From: an uncultured Paracoccaceae bacterium
GTDB lineage: Bacteria; Pseudomonadota; Alphaproteobacteria; Rhodobacterales; Rhodobacteraceae
Reading direction: 5' to 3'
Length of the DNA stretch: 33,935 nucleotides
NCBI GenBank assembly: GCA_937983405.1
Contig: CALJZN010000109.1
Span: 1-33,935, forward strand
Shown: positions 16,464 through 24,110 of the stretch, in pieces
Layout: each line of letters opens with the position of its first letter
Position numbering within the stretch: the first letter of the stretch is position 1
Translations under genes and position numbers: made by a program
Notes under the pieces: model-generated
Told to the model about the DNA's origin: nothing
What the model saw: the letters and a program-made list of their open reading frames with translations, nothing else
Database searches by the model: none

Positions 16464-18416
16464 TCAACTCTCAAAAATCTTTCGCCCCGACCACAGCTTC
16501 GGCTGCTTCAGGTTGACAGGCAGGCCGCGGTCATAGAGCAGCTCGATCACCGCCAGCCCGCCCGCGCCCATCAGCAGGCCCGCCCGCCACGGATAGCGCC
16601 CCCAGACCAGCAGATGAAGGCCGAGCGCCACGGGACGCGCGATCTTCTGGCCCAGCACCCAGATGCCGAACATGACCGCCGCAACATAGCCGATCAGCGC
16701 CAGCGCCCGCCGCAGCGCCGCATCCCGGGTGGTCCGCACCAGCAGCGCCGCCGCGCCGCGGGCCGCAAGCTTGCGGCGCAGGTTGCCGATGTCGGCGGCA
16801 AGCGCAAGCAGCACCGTGGCGCCGCCGGCCACGGCAATGATCTGCGGAAACAGCGCATTGACCGGGCGCATTCCGAGCACGCCCACAGAGGCACAGATGA
16901 AGATCCCGGCAAGCACGAGGCCGAGCGGCAGCGACAGCACCGGATCGTCGCCCACCAGGTCGCCGCCGCTGCCGACGGCCTTGCCCCGCCGGCGCTCGCG
17001 CCGCAGCCGGGCGTGCCGACGGGCGGCGGCGAGCAGCGTCAGCGCGGCCAGAGCGAGAATCGCGAGCACCGCCGGCCGTTCGAGCCAGGCCCGGTCGCGG
17101 TACGTCCGGTTCGAGATGATCAGCGCGGTCTCCATGATCGGGCCGAGGACGCGCGCGATCACCAGCGGCGGGCGCGGCCAACCCGCCGCCTTGAACCGGT
17201 AGCCGAACACGCCGGCCAGCAGCATCACGATCAGGTCGCCCATCGAGGTGGTGCCGAGCCTAGACCCCATCCGCACGAACAGCAGCACCACCGGCGCCAC
17301 GATATGGCCATCGACGAAGCTGAGCCGGGCGACGTAGCGCGACCACATCATCAGCGCCGCCGCGGCGACGACATTGGCGATGATGAGCATGCCGATCGTC
17401 GAGAAGGTCAGATCGAGCCGGGTGGTGAGCATGTCCACCCCGGGCCGGATGCCCTGGATCGTCTGCGCCCCGAGCAGGATCGCCACGGCGAAATCGCCCG
17501 GGAGTCCGAACGCCAGCGTGGGCATCAGCGCGCCGCCGCGCTGGGCGTTGTTGGCCGATTCGGGGGCGATCACGCCGCGCACGTCGCCGCTGCCGAAGGT
17601 CCGTGCGGTCTTGTCGGTCGCGACGGCATGGGCGTAGGCCGCCCTTTCCACGATCAAGGCGCCGAGGCCCGGAAGCATGCCAACGTAGACCCCGATCGCC
17701 GAGCAGCGCAGCGTCAGCCACCGGTGCCGCAGCACGTCGCGCGCCCCCGCGAGCACCCCGCTGCCCCCGGCCTCGTCGGCTGAGACCGCCGAGATGTTGC
17801 GGTTCTTCGCCGAAAGATCGAGGATCTCGGCAATGGCGAAGAAGCCGAGCACGATCGACACCAGCGGCGGGGTCTGCAGCAGATAGGCGTCGCCCATCCA
17901 GTGGCGCGGCACGGCGTTGAAGCCCGAGGCCCCGATCATCGAGATCGCGAGGCCGAAACAGGCCACGGCCATGCCCTTGGCGACGTAGCTGCCGCTGAGC
18001 GAGCCCACCATGATCAGGCCCAGCGTCGCCAGCGCGAAGTGGTCCGGCATGCCGAAAGCAAGGACAAGCGGCTTGGCCAGCGGGATCGACAGGGCCAGCA
18101 GGACGGCCCCGACCACGCCGCCCACCGCCGAGCAGATGAAGGCCGCGCCGAGGGCGCGCGCGGCCACGCCCTTCCTGGCCATGGCGTGGCCGTTCATGAT
18201 CGTGGCCTGGCGTGCGACCGAGCCCGGCACGCCCGGCAGCACCGAGGTGATCGTGTCGGACGTGACCACAACTGCGTACATGCCGAGCAGGAGCGCGAAG
18301 GCCGAGGTCGCGTCCATCCCGCAGGTGAAGGGGATCAGGATGATGAGGCCGGTGACCCCGCCGATCCCGGGGATCGCGCCGACTGCGAGCCATCGGAACC
18401 GTCTGGTCATGGCCAC
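16464..18416 (-). CDS. Tripartite tricarboxylate-type transporter, TctA and TctB fused; N-terminus short
   Basis: A 650-residue inner-membrane permease of the tripartite tricarboxylate transporter family, which takes up carboxylic acids with a periplasmic binding protein. Residues 1-500 are TctA: GAIPGIGGVTGLIILIPFT at the start, then SVLPGVPGSVARQATIMNGH, IVLGFFAIAEILDL and ALMPTLAFGLPGDFAVAI. About residues 510-645 form a TctB-like four-helix domain (LPLGLVLAGIFICASVGVLG onward), normally a separate gene. The visible start MAMTRRFRWLAVGAIPG lacks the first about 30-40 residues of TctA, including the first helix. No upstream frame restores it, so the gene may be 5'-truncated. No tctC was found nearby. 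It heads the minus-strand operon that runs down to the tautomerase. Confidence 0.75.
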   Translation of the reverse strand: MAMTRRFRWLAVGAIPGIGGVTGLIILIPFTCGMDATSAFALLLGMYAVVVTSDTITSVLPGVPGSVARQATIMNGHAMARKGVAARALGAAFICSAVGGVVGAVLLALSIPLAKPLVLAFGMPDHFALATLGLIMVGSLSGSYVAKGMAVACFGLAISMIGASGFNAVPRHWMGDAYLLQTPPLVSIVLGFFAIAEILDLSAKNRNISAVSADEAGGSGVLAGARDVLRHRWLTLRCSAIGVYVGMLPGLGALIVERAAYAHAVATDKTARTFGSGDVRGVIAPESANNAQRGGALMPTLAFGLPGDFAVAILLGAQTIQGIRPGVDMLTTRLDLTFSTIGMLIIANVVAAAALMMWSRYVARLSFVDGHIVAPVVLLFVRMGSRLGTTSMGDLIVMLLAGVFGYRFKAAGWPRPPLVIARVLGPIMETALIISNRTYRDRAWLERPAVLAILALAALTLLAAARRHARLRRERRRGKAVGSGGDLVGDDPVLSLPLGLVLAGIFICASVGVLGMRPVNALFPQIIAVAGGATVLLALAADIGNLRRKLAARGAAALLVRTTRDAALRRALALIGYVAAVMFGIWVLGQKIARPVALGLHLLVWGRYPWRAGLLMGAGGLAVIELLYDRGLPVNLKQPKLWSGRKIFES

Positions 18417-18985
18417 CTCCGGGTTGGGCGCCCCCCGACAGGGAAGAGCGCGGTTGTGCTGGATGATGGCGGGTCACGCCTCGGCGTCGCCCGCCTCTGC
18501 CCCACGAGATGCGCTTTTGCGAAGCGCCTGTCGTGGTCGGTTGCCATGCCGGGTCGCGGCCCCCGGGTCGCTGGCCGACCGGCCGGGTCCGCCGGCGACG
18601 GGTCGGGCAAGGCACCGCCGGGGCGGTCCCGAACCGGCCCAGACCTGCGGCAGGTGGCCCGTCGGCGCACGACGGCCCAACGCGGCACCGTCGGGCCGGG
18701 CCGCAGCCGGGCCGAAAGGATGCAACCGGCCCCGGCGAGGTCGGGGCGCCCGCCGGCCCGGACCGGGCCCGTCGCGGCGCGCGTGACGCGCAGCTGCGCC
18801 GCGCAGACCGAAGTGCCGTGACGACGACTGCCCGGGGAGACCATGCACGCACCCTCGTGATTCGATCACGTGATGCCAGCCGCATGCTCCGTTGTTGCGA
18901 GTATCCGTTGAGTGGGCTGAGACGTGGGAACGCCCTGTCGGCCCCGCCGGCGCCGTCCCAATGCCATCTGCAGGGAGATCGCCGA
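18417..18985. other. Divergent intergenic region between the TctA-like gene and dctP
   Basis: These 569 bases separate two transporter operons that point away from each other. I see no convincing gene: the open frames have arginine/proline-rich shadow composition. The region is unusually GC-rich from 18540 to 18800. The only AT-richer patch, 18850-18930, holds the repeated CGTGAT half-sites and is the likely promoter of dctP. Confidence 0.6.
18856..18874. promoter_or_regulatory. Cluster of three CGTGAT half-sites, likely operator
   Basis: CGTGAT (18856-18861), ATCACG (18865-18870) and CGTGAT (18869-18874) form two overlapping perfect palindromes: one with a three-base centre and one continuous ten-base palindrome ATCACGTGAT. 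The cluster lies 112 bases before the dctP start. A dimeric repressor such as a GntR-type protein is a reasonable guess; no candidate regulator is in the window. Confidence 0.45.
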
Positions 18986-19654
18986 ATGACCCGCCCCTTC
19001 ACCCTTCTGCACACCGCGGCCGCGGCCGCGCTGGCCCTGTCGGCGCTGCCGGCGGGGGCCGAAACGCTCCGACCGATCACCAACTGGAACAGCAGCTTCG
19101 ACTCGTCGGCCTTCACCATCGCCTGGGCCGGCTCGTTCAACGACAGCCCGGCCGCCCGCGCGGCCGACATCCGCATTCAGTTCGTCGGCGGGCCCGAGGT
19201 GGCGCCGGCGACCGAACGGATGACGGCGCTGTCGAACGGCGTGGTGGACATGCTGTTCGGCTCGGCCTGCTGGTATGTGGGCGAGCTGCCCGAGGCCTCT
19301 GCGCTCCACGGCAGCCCGCGGGCGCCGATGGAGGCGCGCGCCCGCGGCGGCATCGCGCTGACCGAGGCGGTGATCGCCTTTTCGCCCGTGGCCTGCGCCC
19401 ATCACGCCGCCCTGGCCGCGGAAGAGCAGGCGCGCATCGAGGCGCAGGGGACGCGCCCCTTCCGGCTGCCGCCCGGGGCGGACACGCGCTTTGTGGTGCC
19501 GTCGGCCGCGCTGCACCGGGCGCTGGTGCAGCAGCGCGCGCCGGAGCGCCGAAACCGGCTGCGCGCAGCCTTCGGCGCCGACCGAGCGCATGCGCGCCCG
19601 GCCGCGCCTACCACGCTCCGGTGGCGGCGCTTGCGGTTGCCGCCGGGGCCATGA
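18986..19654 (+). pseudogene. TRAP transporter substrate-binding protein (DctP-type), internally deleted
   Basis: Periplasmic solute receptor of a TRAP carboxylate transporter. The ATG at 18986 follows AGGGAG and opens a good signal peptide (MTRPFTLLHTAAAAALALS, cleavage after PAGA). The mature start ETLRPITNWNSSFDSSAF and the FVGGPEVAPATERMTALSNG and VVDMLFGSACWY blocks are typical DctP. After ALHGSPRAPM (about residue 112) the sequence jumps to material resembling only the end of DctP (RRNRLRAAFGAD), so about 100 residues with the central ligand-binding region are missing. The frame then runs past the expected stop into dctQ. It cannot fold as a normal receptor. Confidence 0.78.
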
Positions 19655-20097
19655 TCGCCGCGGTCTTTGCGCTCGTGGTGGCGGATGTCGCCGTGCGCAC
19701 GGCAGGGGCGCGCCCGCCCGCCCTCGTCTCGGCCACGGCGGAATACTGCCTGCTCTATGCCACCATGCTTGCCGCACCCTGAATGGTGCGCGAGCGCGGG
19801 CATGTCCGAATCTGGTCCGTCACCGGGCGGCAACCCGCCCCCGCCCGCCGCGCCCTCGGCCTCGCCATCGCGCTCTGCTGCGCCGCGCTCGCGCTGCTGG
19901 CCTGCTGGGCGGCCGCGCGCCCGGGGCTGCGGCACTGCCGGGCGGGCCACCTTGACATCCGGTCGCTGACGATCCCGCGCTGGGCGCTGTTCGCGCCGCT
20001 CGCCCCGGGCTGCGGCCTCTGCGCGATCGAGTTCCTGCGGATTGTGCTGCGCGGCGAGGGCACGCTGCGCCCCGGCCCGGAGCGGGGCGGGCGATGA
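19590..20097 (+). pseudogene. TRAP transporter small permease (DctQ-type), broken
   Basis: Small membrane subunit of the TRAP transporter. The recognisable sequence is VAALAVAAGAMIAAVFALVV, then DVAVRTAG and YCLLYATMLAAP. At 19780-19782 a TGA stands where the family has Trp, and the protein goes on in frame as MVRERGHVRIWSVTG, with further helices and the end CAIEFLRIVLRGEG. The likely ATG (19590) is out of frame with this sequence, implying a second lesion near the N-terminus. The stop at 20095-20097 overlaps the ATG of dctM as ATGA. A TGG to TGA change explains the nonsense codon. Confidence 0.78.
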
Positions 20098-21432
20098 TGG
20101 AGTGGTCTGTCGCCGGCGGGGCGGCGCTGGGCGCGGCGCTCTTGCTGATGTTCCTGTCGGTTCCGGTGGCCTTCGCCTTTCTCGCCGTCAGCTTCGGGGG
20201 CATGTCTCTGCTGGCCGGCCTGCCGGGTGTGCTGCAGCTTGTCACCAGCGCCTCGGTGGCGGTGACCGACTTCGCCTTCCTGCCGATCCCGCTGTTTCTG
20301 CTCATGGGCGAGCTGTTGTTCCACACCGGGATCGCGGCGCGCGTCTTCGATGCGGTGTACGCGCTGATCGGCCGGCTGCGCGGGCGTCCGTCCTGGGTCA
20401 CCGTGGCGGGGGGCACGGCCTATGCCGCGCTGTCGGGCACCAGCATGGGCAACACCGCGCTGCTGGGTGCGCTGCTGGTGCCCGAGATGACGCGGCGGGG
20501 CTACAAGCCGCAGATGTCGATGGGGCCGATCCTGGCCACCTCGGGCCTGGCAATCCTGATCCCGCCTTCGTCGCTGGCGGTGCTGCTGGGCTCGATCGCC
20601 AAGATCGACATCGGCCGGCTGCTGATCGCGGGCGTCCTGCCCGGGCTGCTGCTCGCGGGGCTCTTCGCGCTGACGATCGTCCAGCTGTTGCGGCTCGATC
20701 CCGCGGCGGCACCCGACGATGTGCCGCGCCCGCGGCCGCTGGCCGAGAAGCTGGTCGTGGGGCTGACCCGGCTTCTGCCGATGGGGTTCATCGTCTTTCT
20801 GGTGATCGGCCTGATCCTGATGGGCGTGGCCACCCCCACCGAGGCCGCGGCCTTCGGCGTCCTGGGCGTGCTGATCGTCGCAGAGGCCTTCCGCAGCCTG
20901 TCCTCGAGGGCGCTGCGCCGGTCGCTCGAGGGCGCGCTGAAGGCGTCGGCGATGGTGCTGCTCATCGTCATCGCCTCATCCACCTTTGCAGCTCCTTGCC
21001 TTCTCGGGCGCCTCGGCGGGGCCCGTGCGCAGCGTGCGGTCGCTGGGCCTCTCTGCGGATGCGATGGTGGTGGGGATGTTCCTGATCCTGCTGCTGATGG
21101 GCATGTTCGCAGAACAGGTGTCGATCATGATGCCGACGATCCCGGTGTTCTTCCCCATCGTTCGGGCGCTGGGGATCGACCCGATCTGGTTTGGCGTGGT
21201 GATGCTTCTGTCGCTCGAGATCGCCGGCATCACTTCGCCCTTCGGGCTCAACCTTTTCGTGATGCTCGGGGTGGCGCCACCCGGGACGACGCTGGGCCAG
21301 GTGTCGCGCGCGGTGGCGCCGTTCCTGCTGGCCTGCCTGACGCTGTTCCTGCTGCCGATGCTGTTTCGCGGTCAGGCGCTCTGGCTTCCCGCCCGAATGG
21401 AACGATCTGAGACACGGCTCTTTTTTCGTTAG
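20094..21432 (+). pseudogene. TRAP transporter large permease (DctM-type), one frameshift
   Basis: Large membrane subunit of the TRAP transporter. From the ATG at 20094 (MMEWSVAGGAALGAAL) the first 300 residues are typical: PIPLFLLMGELLFHTGIAAR, GTAYAALSGTSMGNTALLGA and SGLAILIPPSSLAVLLGSIA. At about 20988 the frame changes inside IASSTFA; the continuation QLLAFSGASAGPV, FAEQVSIMMPTIPVFFPIVR and ITSPFGLNLFVMLG is in the next frame and runs to 21432. A missing base in ACCTTTGCAGCTCC explains it. The pieces together are nearly full length, so this is a recent single lesion. It belongs with the dctP and dctQ pseudogenes just upstream. Confidence 0.85.
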
Positions 21433-21515
21433 TGGGCTAATGGTGGGCAGGCCAAGGACAGCAAACGCCGCTGCCCGCACCCTCGCTGCAAGACAGGATC
21501 GACGCCGTCGGCAAC

Positions 21516-22835
21516 GTGGTCGACATGCTGCGCAACGCGCCGATGGGGCCCTATCCCTTCCCGATCCGGCCCGAGTTCACCAACTGGCGCGACGAGCAGG
21601 AGGCCTGGCGCACCACTGCGGTGCTGTTCGACCAGTCCTTCCACATGACCGACCACTCCATCGAGGGGCCCGACACGCGGCGGCTGCTCGAAAGCCTCGC
21701 CGTCAACGCGATGGCCAACTGGGCGCGCGACGTGGCCAAGCAGGCGGTGTTCTGCAACGAGAACGGCTTCGTGGTGGGCGATGCGATCCTGTTCATCCTC
21801 GACGACCACCGCGTCAACATTGTCGACAAGCCGATCAACCGCAACTGGGTGGAGTATCACATCGTGCGGGGCGGCTGCGACGTCACCGCCGAGACCGACG
21901 TCCGCGCGCTCGACAACGCCGGCCGCCGCCGTTGCTACCGCTTCGAGGTGCAGGGGCCCAAGGCCTGCGAGATCCTTGAGCGCGTCAACCGCGGGCCGAT
22001 CGAGGGGTTGAGGTTCTTCCGCATGGGCGAGATCACGGTGGCAGGGCGGCGGGTGCGCGCCCTGCGCCACGGCCTGCCAGGGGCGGCAGGGCTCGAGCTC
22101 TGGGGACCGTTCGAGGATTACGAGGAGATCCGCGAGACGCTGATGGCGGCGGGGGCCGACCTCGGCCTGCGCGCGGCCGGCGCCAAGACCCATTCGACGG
22201 TCGCCCATGAATCGGGCTGGTTCCCCTCGCCCATGCCTGCGATCTCTTCCGGCGCGGCGCTGCGGCCCTACCGCGAATGGCTTCCCGCCGACGGCTTCGA
22301 GGGCACGCTGTCGCTCGGCGGCAGCTTCGTCTCGGACCGGGTCGAGGACTGCTATCTCACCCCCTTCGAGCCCGGCTAAGACCATATCGTGAAGTTCGAC
22401 CATGACTTCATCGGCCGCGCCGCGCTGCAGGCGATGGCGGGGCAGCGGCACCGCCGCAAGGTCACGCTGCGCTGGAACCGCGCGGCTGTGCTGCGCGTGT
22501 TCGCCAGCCTGTTCGAGACCGGCGACCGCTTCAAGTTCGTGGACATCCCGGCCTCGCACCAAGCGACCCTGCCCTATGATGCGGTGATCGCGGGGGGCCG
22601 GACGGTGGGCATCTCGCACTATCCCGTCTACACCTCGAACGTCGCCGGCTGGATCTCGCTCGCGCTGGTCGATCCCGACTGGGCGGCCGAGGGCAGCGAG
22701 GTCGCCATCCTCTGGGGCGAGCCCGGCGGCGGCAGCCGCAAGCCCACGGTCGAGCGCCATGTCCAGACCGGGATCCGCGCTGTCGTCGAACCCTGCCCGA
22801 TCGCGCCCGTCGCCCGCACCACCTATCGCCGCTGA
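21516..22835 (+). pseudogene. LigM-like tetrahydrofolate-dependent aryl O-demethylase, one nonsense codon
   Basis: GcvT-fold aminomethyltransferase-like enzyme closest in pattern to LigM, which moves the methyl group of vanillate or 3-O-methylgallate to tetrahydrofolate. Shared blocks are VDMLRNAPMGPYPFP, FTNWRDEQEAWRTTAVLFDQ, LRHGLPGAAGLELWGPFEDY and YREWLPADGFEG. At 22377-22379 a TAA replaces the tyrosine expected before DHIVKFDHDFIGRAAL; the protein continues in frame to 22835 with ILWGEPGGGSRKPTVERH. One TAC/TAT to TAA change explains it. The reading frame upstream of the ATG at 21516 also codes family-like sequence (SLQDRIDAVGNV) but has no ATG, so the native start may be lost too. It follows the TRAP genes, suggesting a methoxylated aromatic substrate. 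Confidence 0.88.
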
Positions 22836-23210
22836 TCCGCGCGGCCGGAAACCAGCGGCGCCCGGGGAGCGTCGCCGCCCTGCGCAACGACCGGCTGGGC
22901 GCGCCCTCGGTTGTCGGCGGCCCGATCTTGACCGCGACCGGTCCGGCCCGGCCGGTGCCGGCGGGGCGCAGCGCGGCACCGGCGCGGACGCCAGACGGTC
23001 TGACGGAGAGGGGCAACCGGCGACGCGGTGGCGCAGCGGTTTGACAATCCCCACGCGGCAAGGCTAACTGCCTCCCGGGTGCCATGCACGGGCGGTCGGG
23101 CCCGTGGCGGCTGCGCGGTGCGCCGCCGGCGGTGCGGACCGGAGGCAGCCGGCCGGGGCGATGGGACGGGCGCTGCACCCCGATCCGGCCGCTTGGAGGG
23201 AGGATCCCCC
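22836..23210. other. Intergenic region upstream of the FAH gene
   Basis: These 375 bases contain no supported gene. Most is GC-rich with short CCGG-containing inverted repeats around 22935-22985. A consensus -35 box at 23041 is the only promoter signal seen, and a strong GGAGGGAGGA ribosome-binding site at 23195-23204 fixes the FAH start. Confidence 0.6.
23041..23069 (+). promoter_or_regulatory. Candidate promoter of the FAH-family gene
   Basis: TTGACA at 23041-23046, a perfect -35 hexamer, is followed after 17 bases by CTAACT at 23064-23069, which fits the alphaproteobacterial -10 form CTATAT at four of six positions. The transcript would have a leader of about 135 bases before the GTG at 23211. 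Confidence 0.45.
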
Positions 23211-24053
23211 GTGAAGCTCTGTTCCTTCGAGGCCGACGGCCGGCACAGCTGCGGCATCGCCCGCAGCGACGGCATCGTCGATCTGGGCCGGCGGCTGGGC
23301 GTGACCGGCCTGCGCGCACTGCTGGCAGCCCGGGCGCTCGAGGCTGCGCGCGCCCTGGCCGACGCGCCGGCCGACCATGCCCTGGATGCCGTGGCCTTCG
23401 ACCCGGTGATCCCCGATCCCGACAAGATCATCTGCGTCGGGCTGAACTATCGCGACCACGTCGCCGAGACGGGGCGCACGGTCACGGAGTATCCGGTGCT
23501 GTTCGCACGCTTCGCCGGCAGCCAGATCGGCCACGGCGCGGCGCTGATCCGGCCGCGCGAGAGCATCGAGTTCGACTATGAGGGCGAGCTTGCAGTGATC
23601 ATCGGGCGCGGCGGGCGGCGTATCGCCGAGGCCGACGCGCTGGCCCATGTCGCGGGTTACGCCTGCTACAACGACGGGTCGGTGCGCGACTGGCAGCGCC
23701 ACACCAGCCAGTTCCTGCCCGGCAAGACCTTCGCCGGAACCGGCGCCTTCGGCCCCTGGATGGCCACGGCCGACGAGATCGCCGACCCCGCCGCGCTGCG
23801 GCTGACCACGCGGCTCAATGGCGCGGTGGTGCAGGACACCACGACCGATCTGATGATCACGCCCATCCCGCGGCTGATCGCCTATTGCTCGACCATCCTG
23901 CCGCTGCTGCCGGGCGATGTCATCGTCACCGGCACGCCCGGCGGGGTCGGGGCCAAGCGCACGCCGGCGCTGTGGCTCAAGCCCGGAGACCGCTGCGAGG
24001 TCGAGATCTCGGGCGTCGGCATCCTGTCGAACCCCGTCGCCGACGAGGGCTGA
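23211..24053 (+). CDS. Fumarylacetoacetate hydrolase (FAH) family protein
   Basis: Cytoplasmic metal-dependent hydrolase or isomerase of the FAH superfamily, which cleaves or hydrates 2,4-dioxo acids and similar intermediates made after aromatic ring cleavage. The 280-residue product has an N-terminal small domain (MKLCSFEADGRHSCGIA) and the catalytic domain from KIICVGLNYRDHVAETG. Metal-binding acids are visible in SIEFDYEGELAVIIGRGG and the CYNDGSVRDWQRHTSQF block. GKTFAGTGAFGPW and LPGDVIVTGTPGGVGAKR are further signatures. The start is GTG at 23211, chosen for its strong ribosome-binding site. The gene is intact amid damaged neighbours. It converges with the ligase-dioxygenase chimera. 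The exact substrate cannot be read from sequence. Confidence 0.9.
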   Translation: MKLCSFEADGRHSCGIARSDGIVDLGRRLGVTGLRALLAARALEAARALADAPADHALDAVAFDPVIPDPDKIICVGLNYRDHVAETGRTVTEYPVLFARFAGSQIGHGAALIRPRESIEFDYEGELAVIIGRGGRRIAEADALAHVAGYACYNDGSVRDWQRHTSQFLPGKTFAGTGAFGPWMATADEIADPAALRLTTRLNGAVVQDTTTDLMITPIPRLIAYCSTILPLLPGDVIVTGTPGGVGAKRTPALWLKPGDRCEVEISGVGILSNPVADEG

Positions 24054-24110
24054 GACGCTGGGCGCGCCGGCCCGCCGGCGCCGGGTGGCCGGCTCGGCCC
24101 CCTTCCCCGC

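Noticed and set aside
18417-18985. A hidden gene or the missing TctA N-terminus in the divergent intergenic region
   Set aside because: All frames have shadow-type composition and none continues the TctA helix pattern upstream of 18416.
20975-21000. Programmed ribosomal frameshift in the TRAP large permease
   Set aside because: No slippery heptamer or downstream structure is evident, and the neighbouring dctP and dctQ are also broken.
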